The notes below the pieces were generated by a model. The model searched no databases and was not told where the DNA came from. It worked only from the letters and a program-made list of their open reading frames with translations. The position numbers were made by a program, and so were the translations under genes. Positions 41,761 through 50,220 of a DNA stretch of 52,684 nt are shown here, one piece after another. The stretch covers positions 1 to 52,684 of the forward strand of contig NZ_JAIULG010000033.1 of assembly GCF_020169415.1 (NCBI RefSeq), in the 5' to 3' direction. Source of the DNA: Tsukamurella sp. M9C. GTDB taxonomy: Bacteria > Actinomycetota > Actinomycetes > Mycobacteriales > Mycobacteriaceae. Position 1 is the stretch's first letter. Each line of letters begins with the position of its first letter.

Positions 41761-41792
41761 CGACGGCCCCGGGCGCGTGCCCGGGGCCGTCG
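41761..41792. terminator. Bidirectional terminator, 14-bp perfect stem
   Basis: Arms CGACGGCCCCGGGC (41761-41774) and GCCCGGGGCCGTCG (41779-41792) with loop GCGT, between the convergent hydrolase and alcohol dehydrogenase genes. No T-run. Confidence 0.85.
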
Positions 41793-41803
41793 CCCGCGTT
41801 CGG

Positions 41804-42913
41804 TCAGTCGTGGATGATCACGCCACGGATGTTCTTGCCCTCGCGCAGGTCCGCGTAGCCCTGGTTCACGTCCTCCAGCGAGTACCGGGTGGTGATCAGC
41901 TCGTCGAGCTTGAGCTCCCCCGCATCGTAAAGACGCAGCAGCCGGACGATGTCGTACTGCGGGTTCATCGATCCGAACAGCGTGCCCATGATCGTCTTCT
42001 GGTTCAGCGTGAGATCGGTGCCGGAGACGTGCACGGTGAGCTTCTCCGGGTCGGCGAGGCCGGTGATCACCACCTTGCCGCCCTTGCCGATCGCCGCGGT
42101 CGCGTCCTGGACCACCTTCTCGTCGACGGTGCCCACCAGGATCAGCGCGGCGTCGGCGCCCTGCCCCCAGGTCAGCTCGGTCACCTTCTCCTGCGCCTCC
42201 TCCGCGGTCGCGAAGGCATGCGTCGCACCGAACTTCAGCGCCGTGTCGCGCTTGAGCGCGATCGGATCGACCACCACGACGTACTTGCAGCCCGCCGACA
42301 CGGCGCCCTGCACGGCGTTGATACCGAGGCCGCCGATGCCGTAGATCACGGCGGTGTCGCCGGGGCGCAGGCCGCCGGCCGAGACCGCGGTCCCCCAGCC
42401 CGACGGGACGCCGCAGCCCACGAGGACGGCGGTCTCCAGCGGGAGCCAGTCGTCGATCTTCACCACCGAGTGCTGGCTGATGGTGGCCCGCTCGGCGAAC
42501 GTGCCGAGCATGCACATGGCGCCGAAATCCTGCCCGCCGCCGTGGAACCGGAAGGTCCCGTCGGGCATCGAGCCCTCGAGGATGGTGGCGCCGAGATCGC
42601 ACAGGTTCTGGCGGCCCGTCGAGCAGTAGCGGCAGGTGCCGCAGTTCGGGATGAAGCTGCAGACCACGTGGTCGCCGGGCTTGACCTTGGTGACGCCGGG
42701 GCCGACCTCCTCGATGATCCCGGAGCCCTCGTGGCCGCCCACGATCGGATAGCGCGGCGGGAGGTCGCCGTCGGTCAGGTGCAGGTCGGAATGGCACAGG
42801 CCGGCGGCGGTGTACTTGATGAGCACCTCGCCGGGGCCGGGGCCGTCGAGCTCGAGTTCCATGATCTCGAAGGGCTTTCCGGCCTCGAGCAGCACTGCGG
42901 CTTTGGTCTTCAT
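41804..42913 (-). CDS. Zinc-dependent alcohol dehydrogenase, NDMA-dependent type
   Basis: Product of 369 aa. MDR family with catalytic-zinc ligands C40 and H61-E62 (GGHEGSG) and C near 170 (VGCGVPSGWG), structural-zinc cysteines in PNCGTCRYCSTGRQNLC near 95-111, and the nucleotide loop YGIGGLGINAVQGA. The sequence is very close to the mycofactocin-associated NDMA-dependent dehydrogenases of actinobacteria, which hold NAD tightly. No mycofactocin genes lie in the window. It oxidises alcohols to aldehydes for the adjacent aldehyde dehydrogenase, 16 bases upstream in the same operon. Confidence 0.92.
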   Translation of the reverse strand: MKTKAAVLLEAGKPFEIMELELDGPGPGEVLIKYTAAGLCHSDLHLTDGDLPPRYPIVGGHEGSGIIEEVGPGVTKVKPGDHVVCSFIPNCGTCRYCSTGRQNLCDLGATILEGSMPDGTFRFHGGGQDFGAMCMLGTFAERATISQHSVVKIDDWLPLETAVLVGCGVPSGWGTAVSAGGLRPGDTAVIYGIGGLGINAVQGAVSAGCKYVVVVDPIALKRDTALKFGATHAFATAEEAQEKVTELTWGQGADAALILVGTVDEKVVQDATAAIGKGGKVVITGLADPEKLTVHVSGTDLTLNQKTIMGTLFGSMNPQYDIVRLLRLYDAGELKLDELITTRYSLEDVNQGYADLREGKNIRGVIIHD

Positions 42914-42929
42914 GATGTTCCCTTCCGCG

Positions 42930-44426
42930 TCAGAGCGCGATGTTGACGGACTTGGTCTGGGTGTAGAGGTCGATCGCGGAGTCGCCGAGCTCGCGGCCCC
43001 AGCCGGACTGCTTGAAGCCGCCGAAGGGCAGCGCAGTGTCGAAGCCGTTGTACTGGTTGACCCACACCGATCCGGCCTTGACGGCGGCGGCGGTGCGGTG
43101 CGCCTTGGAGACGTCCTTGGTCCAGATCCCCGCCGCCAGGCCGTAGATCGAATCGTTGGCGGCGCGCACCACGTCGTCCTCGTCGTCGAAGGGCAGGGCC
43201 GCGACGACCGGGCCGAAGATCTCCTCCTCGACGATGGAGAAGCCGGGCTCGACGTCAACGAAGACCGTGGGCTCGATGAAGTAGCCCTCGTCGCCCCAGC
43301 GCTTGCCCCCCGTCAGCGCCCGCGCACCGTCGGCCAGGCCCTGCTGGATGTACCCGTTGACCCGGTCGAACTGCTCCTGCGAGACGAGCGGGCCGAGCTC
43401 GGTGGTCGGGTCCAGCCCGGGGCCGATCTTGGCGGCGGCCGCGGCGTCGGCAACGGCCTGGGTGAACTCGTCGAAAATGGACCGCTGCACGTACATCCGG
43501 GTGCCGGCGACGCAGCACTGGCCGTGGTTGAAGGTCCAGGCGGCGACCGAGCCGGCGACGGCGGCCTCCAGGTCGGCGTCCGCGAAGACGATGTTGGGGC
43601 TCTTGCCGCCCAGCTCGAGCGAGACCTTCTTGAGGTTGCCGGTGGCGGCGGAGACGATCTTCTTGCCCACCTCGGTGGAGCCGGTGAAGGCCACCTTGTC
43701 GACGTCGGGGTGACCCGACAGCGCGGCGCCGGCGTCGCCGAAGCCGGGGACGATGTTCACCACGCCCGGCGGGAAGCCCGCCTCCTCGAAGACCTCGCCG
43801 AGCATCAGCGCCGTGAGCGGGGTCTGCTCGGCGGGCTTGAGCACCACCGTGTTCCCGGCGGCGAGCGCGGGTGCCAGCTTCCACGTGGCCATGAGGATCG
43901 GGAAGTTCCACGGCACGATCTGGCCGCACACGCCGAGCGACTCTCGGCGGGTGTACGCGTGGAACTCGCCGCCGGGCGCGAAGGGCATCGACGGAGTGAC
44001 CGCGGCGCCGCGGATCTTGGTGACGAGGCCGGCGTTGTAGCGCCAGACGTCGGCCGACCAGCCCACGTCGACGCCGGTGGCGATGGCGACCGACTTGCCG
44101 TTGTCGAGTGCCTCGAGCTGACCGAAGATCTCGGCACGCTCGGAGAGGATGTCGCCGACCCTCCAGATCAGGCGCTCCCGCTCGTTCGGCTTCATCCGCG
44201 ACCACGGTCCCTCGTAGGCGGCGCGGGCGGCGGCGACGGCGCGGTCGATGTCGGGGGCCTCGCCGTGCGCGACCCGGGTGATCACCTGCCCGGTCGCCGG
44301 GTCGTGGGTGTCGAAGGTGCGGCCGGACAGGGCGTCGACCCACTGCCCGCCGATCAGCATCCTCCGATCCCGGGAGACGAAATCGGCGACGGCGGGAAGC
44401 AGATCGGGCACGGCGATGGTGGTCAT
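42930..44426 (-). CDS. NAD(P)-dependent aldehyde dehydrogenase
   Basis: Product of 498 aa. Catalytic C305 (HGQCC), general base E271 (LELGGKSPN) and oxyanion N174 (VPWNFP) are in place; the cofactor loop is FTGSTEVGKKI near 247-257. It oxidises an aldehyde to the acid in the cytosol. The sequence style is that of acetaldehyde/betaine-type dehydrogenases in alcohol-utilisation operons. GGAG lies eight bases before the ATG. It is first in the aldehyde/alcohol dehydrogenase operon and is preceded by the gene of a GAF/Fis activator on the same strand. Confidence 0.95.
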   Translation of the reverse strand: MTTIAVPDLLPAVADFVSRDRRMLIGGQWVDALSGRTFDTHDPATGQVITRVAHGEAPDIDRAVAAARAAYEGPWSRMKPNERERLIWRVGDILSERAEIFGQLEALDNGKSVAIATGVDVGWSADVWRYNAGLVTKIRGAAVTPSMPFAPGGEFHAYTRRESLGVCGQIVPWNFPILMATWKLAPALAAGNTVVLKPAEQTPLTALMLGEVFEEAGFPPGVVNIVPGFGDAGAALSGHPDVDKVAFTGSTEVGKKIVSAATGNLKKVSLELGGKSPNIVFADADLEAAVAGSVAAWTFNHGQCCVAGTRMYVQRSIFDEFTQAVADAAAAAKIGPGLDPTTELGPLVSQEQFDRVNGYIQQGLADGARALTGGKRWGDEGYFIEPTVFVDVEPGFSIVEEEIFGPVVAALPFDDEDDVVRAANDSIYGLAAGIWTKDVSKAHRTAAAVKAGSVWVNQYNGFDTALPFGGFKQSGWGRELGDSAIDLYTQTKSVNIAL

Positions 44427-44592
44427 CGGATTCTCCTTGCGAACCGTGGATGTGATGCACGCCACGTGGCGTCACCTACAGTTCTCGCACGGAGCGAGCG
44501 GGCGGCCGTGTTCGGAAACTGGACACTCCGGGTGGACGGTCACCGGGCGGCGCCGGGCCGCGCACCCTTCCTCACCAGCCGAAACGGTCCGG

Positions 44593-46203
44593 TCAGCCCC
44601 GGATGCCGAGCGCCCGGATGCGGGCGTACAGGGTGGTGCGGCTGATGCCGAGTTCCGCGGCGGCGCGGCTCTTGTTGCCGTCGGCGGACGCGAGCGCGGC
44701 GAGGATCGCCTGGCGCTCCGCCTGCTCCATCCCCCGCAGCCGGGCCGCACGGGTCGAGCCGCGGTACTCGGCCGGCAGGTCCTCGGCGGTGACGGTGCGC
44801 CCGCCCCGCGCGAGGACGGCGTCCGCCGCCTCCGTGAGCACCATCGACAGCTCCGCGAGGTTGCCCGGCCACTCCTGCGACAGCAGGGCGTCCGCGGCGT
44901 CGGCGCCGAGCTCGAGGTGCGGGTCCACCGCGGCCACGAGCCCCTGGCCGAGGGAGGCGATCTCGGTGGTCCGCTCCCGCAGCGGCGGCAGCACGATCCG
45001 CCGCCGGCAGCAGGCGACCAGCGCGCCGACGGCGGGCGAGAGCGACTCGGCCGGCCCCGTCACCACCACGATCGAGACCGCGGGGCCCGCCGCCGGGTTC
45101 GCGACGGCCGCGTGCAGCAGCCTCGCCGAGCGCTCGTCGAGCAGGTCCGCGCCGTCGACGACGAGGCCGCGGCCCGCCTCCCGGCACGCGCGCAGCACCG
45201 CCGGAACGTCCGGCTCGCGCCCGGCGAGGATCGCGCCGGCCACGTCGAGGACGGTGTGCGCGTCCTCGGCGACGCAGGTCAGGGCGCGCGTGCTCCGGCC
45301 AGTGCCGGGCTCGCCGCTGACGGCGACGGTCGGCGCGGTCGCGGGCCGCGGGGCGATGACCGGCGCGGAAGGCCCGCCGGGGCGCGGTCGAAGCCGGAAG
45401 ACCGCGGCGTGCGGCGCACCGTCGGGCCTGCTGACCACGACGTCGGCGACGACGCCCGAGACGAGCGTGAGCACGGCCGTGCGCGGCGCGCCGTCGGCGA
45501 GCAACAGCCGCAGCGTGCCGAAGTCGCCGGGCGCGAGCAGCTGCGCGGCGGCGGCATTGGTGAGCTGCAGGTCGTCGCCGATCGCGGCCACGGCGACGTC
45601 CCGGCGTCGCGCCAGCCGCTGATAGGCGGCGATGACCGCGCGGTGCGAGGCATGGGAGCGGTCGAGCAGCCGGCCCGAGATGTCGTCGACCAGGCCGCGC
45701 ACCAGCGGGATCGACAACGGGTTGATCCGGTCCGCGATCTCCGCCATGCAGATGACGCCGGCGAGGCGCCGCGTCGCCGGATGGATGATCGGGCGCCCGA
45801 AGCAGCTCAGCGTGCGGAACTGCTCGAGGTAGTGCTCCGCGCCGTTGATCGCCACGTCGCCCCGGACCTCGAGCGGCGTGCCCAGCGCCGTCGTGCCCAT
45901 CTCCTCCTCGCCGAAGCCCGCGCCCGCGATGGCGCCCAGGCCCTCGAGGCGGCGCTCCAGGGTCAGATCTGCCGTCACCCGGGAGACGAGCCGGGACCGG
46001 TGGTCCACCAGCAGGAGCGCGGTGTTCGACCCGCTGAGCGCGGTGGCGGCCCGGGCGAGCACCGGCCGGGCGGCGTCGAGCAGGGTGTCGGCGGCCTCGA
46101 TGGCGCCGATCTCGGGGTCGGGATGCGCGTCGGGGCGCAGGCCCGCGCGGTCCGACCGCAGCCACGAGGCCGCGATCACCGGGCGGTGCGGGGAGGTCTC
46201 CAC
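44593..46203 (-). CDS. GAF/Fis-type activator with degenerate AAA+ domain (AcoR/MimR-like)
   Basis: Product of 536 aa, GTG start. An N-terminal GAF-like sensor (residues about 40-190; GFGEEEMGTTALGTPLEVRGDVAINGAEHYLEQF is typical of AcoR) is followed by a reduced AAA+ region and a Fis HTH (NKSRAAAELGISRTTLYARIRALG). The AAA+ part has a Walker A with Arg for Lys (GEPGTGRS), LVVDGAD, LPPLRERTTEI and WPGNLAEL, but no GAFTGA loop, so it cannot engage sigma-54. Related actinobacterial proteins activate alcohol or ketone oxidation genes; the downstream dehydrogenase operon is the likely target. Confidence 0.88.
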   Translation of the reverse strand: METSPHRPVIAASWLRSDRAGLRPDAHPDPEIGAIEAADTLLDAARPVLARAATALSGSNTALLLVDHRSRLVSRVTADLTLERRLEGLGAIAGAGFGEEEMGTTALGTPLEVRGDVAINGAEHYLEQFRTLSCFGRPIIHPATRRLAGVICMAEIADRINPLSIPLVRGLVDDISGRLLDRSHASHRAVIAAYQRLARRRDVAVAAIGDDLQLTNAAAAQLLAPGDFGTLRLLLADGAPRTAVLTLVSGVVADVVVSRPDGAPHAAVFRLRPRPGGPSAPVIAPRPATAPTVAVSGEPGTGRSTRALTCVAEDAHTVLDVAGAILAGREPDVPAVLRACREAGRGLVVDGADLLDERSARLLHAAVANPAAGPAVSIVVVTGPAESLSPAVGALVACCRRRIVLPPLRERTTEIASLGQGLVAAVDPHLELGADAADALLSQEWPGNLAELSMVLTEAADAVLARGGRTVTAEDLPAEYRGSTRAARLRGMEQAERQAILAALASADGNKSRAAAELGISRTTLYARIRALGIRG

Positions 46204-46238
46204 CGTCCCAGTGTGACATGGATCACCGGATATGACAC

Positions 46239-47399
46239 TCAGTGTCGGAACACGGGCCGCAGGCGGTGTAGCGCCTCCTCGATCTCGGCGGTCGCGCCGG
46301 CGAAACTGAGGCGGATGGTCCGCCGGCCGCGCACGGTGTCGAAGTCCAGGCCGGGCGTGATCGCGACGCCGGTCTCGTCGAGCACCCGCGCGCACCAGGC
46401 AAGGGAGTCGTCGGTGAGGTGGCCGATGTCGGCGTAGGCGTAGAAGGCGCCGTCCGGCGGCGCGACCTCCGTGACGCCCAGCTCCCGCAGTCCGGCGAGG
46501 ACCACCTCGCGGTTGCGCGCGTACCCTGCGACGTGCGCGTCCAGCTCGACCCGCGCCTCGTCGGAGAACGCGGCGACCGCCGCGTACTGGCTGATGGCGG
46601 GCGGGCAGATGGTCATGTTCGCGGTGAGCCGCTCGACGGGGCGTCGCAGGTACTCCGGCAACAGCATCCAGCCGAGCCGCCAGCCGGTCATGGCGAAGTA
46701 CTTCGACACCGAGCCCATGACGACCTGCTCGCGGGAGGTCTCCCACGCGCACGACGTGGGCCGACCGTAGCTCACGCCGTGGTAGATCTCGTCGGAGATG
46801 AGCAGCGTGCCGTGCGCCTCGCACCAGCGCGCCAGGGCCGCGAGTTCCGACGGTGCCAGGATCGTCCCGGTCGGGTTCGCCGGGCTCGCGACGATGAGGC
46901 CCTTCGGCGGCGTCTCGAGCGCCTCCAGCATCGCGACGGTCGGCTGGAACCGGGTGGCCGCGCCGCAGTCCAGCTCCACGACCTCGCAGCCCAGCGCCTT
47001 CAGCGTGTTCCGGTACGCGGGGTAGCCGGGCCGGGCCATGACGACGGTGTCGCCCGCGTCGAAGGCGGCCAGGAAGATCAGCGTGAACGCGCCCGACGAG
47101 CCGGTGGTCACGGCCACCGCCTCCGGCGGGACGTCGAGGCCGTAGGCGCGGCCGTAGTGCGCGGCGATGGTCTCGCGCAGCGGCGCGATGCCCATCGACT
47201 CGGTGTAGCCGAGCGGCCCGGCGTCCAGCGCCGCGTGCGCGGCGGCGAGCACCGGCTTGGGCGCCCCCGCACTGGGCTGGCCCGCGGCCAGCGAGATCAC
47301 GTCCCCGTGGGTCTCCCGGCGCCGCGCCGCCGCGGCCAGCACGTCCATGACGTGGAACATCTCGACATCGGAGCGGCGGGATTCGTGCATGCGCTCCAT
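46239..47399 (-). CDS. Class I/II PLP aminotransferase
   Basis: Product of 386 aa from the ATG at 47399 (an ATG nine bases further in is equally possible). Fold-type I features: ISLAAGQPSAGAPKPV near 37-52, TTGSSGAFTLIFLAAFDAGDTV, SPANPTGTI with the substrate Asn, ISDEIYHGVSYG with the PLP Asp-Tyr pair, PLP lysine in SVSKYFAMTGWRLGWM, and carboxylate Arg in RRTIRLSFAG near the end. Substrate is unknown; aspartate- or valine/kynurenine-type activities are possible. It is 35 bases upstream of the activator gene on the same strand and may be co-transcribed. Confidence 0.88.
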   Translation of the reverse strand: MERMHESRRSDVEMFHVMDVLAAAARRRETHGDVISLAAGQPSAGAPKPVLAAAHAALDAGPLGYTESMGIAPLRETIAAHYGRAYGLDVPPEAVAVTTGSSGAFTLIFLAAFDAGDTVVMARPGYPAYRNTLKALGCEVVELDCGAATRFQPTVAMLEALETPPKGLIVASPANPTGTILAPSELAALARWCEAHGTLLISDEIYHGVSYGRPTSCAWETSREQVVMGSVSKYFAMTGWRLGWMLLPEYLRRPVERLTANMTICPPAISQYAAVAAFSDEARVELDAHVAGYARNREVVLAGLRELGVTEVAPPDGAFYAYADIGHLTDDSLAWCARVLDETGVAITPGLDFDTVRGRRTIRLSFAGATAEIEEALHRLRPVFRH

Positions 47400-47475
47400 G
47401 GTGTCATCCGCGGATCCGGCCGCCGCGGGAACCGTCGGAGCCGCTGACGCGTCCAATGGAAGAGGGGGCGATGCG

Positions 47476-47778
47476 ATGCCGGCACAGGCGTGGGTCACGT
47501 TGGCGGTCGGGATGTTCGCGGCGATCGGCGTACTGGTGTCGTGGCGACAGAAGGTCGAGGCGGACCGTCGGGCGGAGTGGTGGCGGCGAGTCAGCTGGTC
47601 GTTCGATCAGGTCCTCAGCGACGACAGTGACCGCATGTCGTTCGGATGGGCAGTGATCGGCCGACTGAAGGAGTCGGAGATAGCAACACAGGAAGACCGG
47701 GAGATGCTCCGGTCACTTGCCGACGAGTGGGTCACCAGCAAGAATGAGGACGAGCAGGCCGAAGGAGAACGTCCATGA
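47476..47778 (+). CDS. Small single-pass membrane protein, unknown
   Basis: Product of 100 aa, ATG behind GAGGGGG. One N-terminal transmembrane segment (AWVTLAVGMFAAIGVLVSW, residues 5-23) is followed by a charged cytosolic part (RQKVEADRRAEWWRRVSWSFDQVLSDD) and an acidic tail. Codon use departs from its neighbours: an ATA isoleucine, several A/T third positions and a locally lower GC content, which suggests recent acquisition. It overlaps the next tiny gene by four bases (ATGA), so the pair is co-translated. No family is recognised. Confidence 0.7.
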   Translation: MPAQAWVTLAVGMFAAIGVLVSWRQKVEADRRAEWWRRVSWSFDQVLSDDSDRMSFGWAVIGRLKESEIATQEDREMLRSLADEWVTSKNEDEQAEGERP

Positions 47779-47954
47779 CCGAGCGAGCCGAAGCCCCACG
47801 GCGAAGCGCGCGCGACGAGTTCTGGCGGAAGCGAGCGCTGCAGCACGCCGCGCACATCGTCCGCGACATCAGCGAGGAGACGGGCCGACCCATCAGCGCG
47901 GCCGTGCAGCGGGTGCTCGACGAGGAAGCGCGCGAGAACGCGAAGACCGCCTGA
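47775..47954 (+). CDS. 59-aa soluble protein, unknown, coupled to the membrane protein
   Basis: A short reading beginning MTERAEAPRRSARDEFW, behind AAGGAG, ending with TGA at 47952-47954. It is very charged and almost fully helical (RKRALQHAAHIVRDISEETGRP, then SAAVQRVLDEEARENAKTA). Its start overlaps the stop of the membrane-protein gene. A DNA- or protein-binding helical hairpin is possible but no motif is diagnostic. Its stop lies next to the convergent THUMP-like gene with no gap, so its 3' end is constrained. Confidence 0.6.
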   Translation: MTERAEAPRRSARDEFWRKRALQHAAHIVRDISEETGRPISAAVQRVLDEEARENAKTA

Positions 47955-49109
47955 TCACCGCGTCGGGCGGGTCAGGTAGGCGACGACCTCGCGGCCGATG
48001 CGGGTGATCACCACCGTCATGGGCAGCGAGCCCTGGAGCTTGAGCCGCTTGCGCAGCACGTCGGGATCCACGCCCGCGCCGCGGGTGAGGATCTCCACCG
48101 ACCCCACGTCGCGCCGGCGCAGCTCCGCGCGCAGCGCCTTCTCGGAGAACTTCAGCTCCTCGAGGATCTCGAAGCCGCGCTCCCCCGCGGGCACGGCGTC
48201 GCCGCTGAGGTAGGCGATGTGCGGGTCGATCTGCCACAACCCGTGGCGCGCGGCGTAGTGCCGCACCAGGCCGGCGCGGATGACGGCGCCGTCGGGCTCG
48301 AGGAGGTACTTCCCCGCCGGCTCCGGGTCCACGTCGTGCGGGTCGGTGGAGAAGACCTCGTAGCCGCCGGAACCGGAGCCGTGCAGCACCGTCGCCCTGG
48401 TCAGGCCCGGGACGGCGACGGGGCCGGACCACAGGCACGCCTCCCGGACGCCGCCGTCGAGGGAGACGATCTCCACCTCCCCGTCGAAGCCGCCCCGCCG
48501 CAGGCCGTCGTAGTCGATGCCGGGCGCCGTCTTCACGGCCAGCGAGCGTCCGGCGTAGGCGGCGCGCAGGGCCGAGAGCGCGGGCGACATCTGCTCGGGA
48601 TCGACGATGCGCCGCCCGCCCGCCCGGCGCGCCGGGTCGGCGATGACGACGTCGGCGGTGGACGTGGGGGTGAGCGCGTCGGCGACGTAGACCAGCGCGC
48701 GGGGCACGTTGTGCGCGGCCATCCGGGCGCGCAGCGGGTCCAGGTCGCTGCCGACGACCCGCGGGCAGACCTGCACCAGCGCGCGCAGCTCCGCGCCGAT
48801 CGAGCAGGTGACGTCGTGCACCGACAGCCACGCCAGGCGGCGGGCGCGGTGCTCCGCGACCGCCGACGGTGTGGCCTGCTGCACCGCCTCGTCGGTGAGC
48901 AGCCAGCCGTCGACGTCGCCGAGCTTGGCGGCCGCGCGGCGGCGGGCCCGCACCTGCTCGATGACGGCCGGGGCGTGCGCACCCGCGATGCCGCGCACCG
49001 TCCCCACGTCCGCGAGGAGGGTGCGATCGGTCAACGCGAGCCGACCCGCCGCGGCGACGGCGGCGGCGCCGTCGGCCGTGCGCAGATAGGCGAGATCGGC
49101 CCCGTCCAA
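47955..49109 (-). CDS. THUMP-like class I SAM methyltransferase (Rv3037c-like)
   Basis: Product of 384 aa from a TTG start at 49109, 16 bases after the upstream gene's stop. A helical N-terminus leads to a methyltransferase core (VHDVTCSIGAELRALVQVCPRVVGSDLDPLRARMAAHNV near 95-135; ADVVIADPARRAGGRR near 155-170) and a C-terminal THUMP-like domain (SVEILTRGAGVDPDVLRKRLKLQG). DPARR instead of the N/DPPY motif argues against simple DNA N-methylation. It matches the Rv3037c position; a role in RNA or polysaccharide methylation is unsettled. Its start could be a downstream GTG. Confidence 0.85.
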   Translation of the reverse strand: MDGADLAYLRTADGAAAVAAAGRLALTDRTLLADVGTVRGIAGAHAPAVIEQVRARRRAAAKLGDVDGWLLTDEAVQQATPSAVAEHRARRLAWLSVHDVTCSIGAELRALVQVCPRVVGSDLDPLRARMAAHNVPRALVYVADALTPTSTADVVIADPARRAGGRRIVDPEQMSPALSALRAAYAGRSLAVKTAPGIDYDGLRRGGFDGEVEIVSLDGGVREACLWSGPVAVPGLTRATVLHGSGSGGYEVFSTDPHDVDPEPAGKYLLEPDGAVIRAGLVRHYAARHGLWQIDPHIAYLSGDAVPAGERGFEILEELKFSEKALRAELRRRDVGSVEILTRGAGVDPDVLRKRLKLQGSLPMTVVITRIGREVVAYLTRPTR

Positions 49110-49125
49110 ACCCGGCGTGCCCGGA

Positions 49126-50088
49126 CTACTCGGGCTTGGTGCCCGTGATGGCCAGGTTGTAGAAGAACTTGCGCGGGACGACGCGGCGCATCACGGCCTC
49201 GTCGAGCGCGGAGAGCTTCTTCCAGCCGCCGAAGGCGAAGCCGGCCCAGCCGAAGCCGAGCTTCGACGGCGGCACGGCCGCCTCGAAGGTGCGCACGGGC
49301 CAGCCGAGGAAGGCGGCGGTGAACTCGTCGGTGGTGGCCTCGACCTCGACGGCGCCGGCGCGGGCCGCCATGGCCTCCATCTCGTCGGGGTCGAAGGTGT
49401 GGATGTCGACGACGGCCTCGAGCGCCGCGGCGCGCGAGGACTCGTCGAGCTCGGCCTGCGGGCGGCGCCAGTCCGCGAGGAACGGGAGCTTCGTCGCGTT
49501 GGTGGTGATGCCCCAGGTGATCCGCCCCAGCCAGCGGGCGTAGAAGTCGCCGATGGTCGTCGGCTCGCCCGCGAAGACGAACCGGCCGCCCGGCTTGAGC
49601 ACGCGCAGGACCTCGCGCAGCGACTGCTCCACATCGGGGATGTGGTGCAGCACGGCGTGGCCGACGACCAGGTCGAAGGTGTTGTCCTCGTACGGGATCG
49701 TCTCCGCGTCCGCGACGCGCCCGTCGACGGTGTGGCCCAGGGCCTCACCGTTGCGCAGCGCGACCTTCACCATGCCGGGCGAGAGGTCGGTGACCGAGCC
49801 GGTCTCCGCGACCCCCGCGGACATGAGGTTGAGCAGGAAGAAGCCGGTGCCGCAGCCCAGCTCCAGGGCGCGGCCGTAGGGCTTCTCGTTCTCCCCGCCG
49901 GTGGCGGCCTCGAAACGCTCGCGGGCGTAGTCGATGCACCGCTCGTCGAAGCTGATGTGCCACTTCTCGTCGTACGTCTCGGCTTCCCAGTCGTGGTAGA
50001 GCACCTGGGCGAGCTTCGTATCGGAGAATGCGGCCTCAACCTCGTCCGCCGTGGCGTGCGGGTTGGGGGCCGGCTGCTGGTCGGTCAT
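49126..50088 (-). CDS. Class I SAM-dependent methyltransferase (Rv3038c-like)
   Basis: Product of 320 aa. SAM-binding motif I is ALELGCGTGFFLLNLMSAG near 74-92, followed by VTDLSPGMVKVA, and the post-motif FDLVVGHAVLHHIPDVEQSLREVLRVLKPGGRFVFAGEP near 138-176. The C-terminal half is specific to this actinobacterial family (FGWAGFAFGGWKKLSALDEAVMRRVVPRKFFYN). Substrate unknown. It reads toward the THUMP-like gene and probably shares its transcript; a terminator separates it from the enoyl-CoA hydratase gene upstream. Confidence 0.9.
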   Translation of the reverse strand: MTDQQPAPNPHATADEVEAAFSDTKLAQVLYHDWEAETYDEKWHISFDERCIDYARERFEAATGGENEKPYGRALELGCGTGFFLLNLMSAGVAETGSVTDLSPGMVKVALRNGEALGHTVDGRVADAETIPYEDNTFDLVVGHAVLHHIPDVEQSLREVLRVLKPGGRFVFAGEPTTIGDFYARWLGRITWGITTNATKLPFLADWRRPQAELDESSRAAALEAVVDIHTFDPDEMEAMAARAGAVEVEATTDEFTAAFLGWPVRTFEAAVPPSKLGFGWAGFAFGGWKKLSALDEAVMRRVVPRKFFYNLAITGTKPE

Positions 50089-50174
50089 GAAGGCCTTTCG
50101 AGAAGATTGTTCCCGCCAGGTTACCGCCCGGTCAGATCACCGCCAACCCGCGTGATGAGAACAGGTTCTCCCCC

Positions 50175-50206
50175 GGCGGGCCGCCCGGAGCGCCGGGCGG
50201 CCCGCC
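50175..50206 (-). terminator. Terminator of the enoyl-CoA hydratase gene, 14-bp stem
   Basis: Perfect arms GGCGGGCCGCCCGG (50175-50188) and CCGGGCGGCCCGCC (50193-50206) with loop AGCG, 15 bases after the stop codon. All pairs are G-C; no T-run follows. Confidence 0.85.
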
Positions 50207-50220
50207 GCGGGGCGTTCGGG

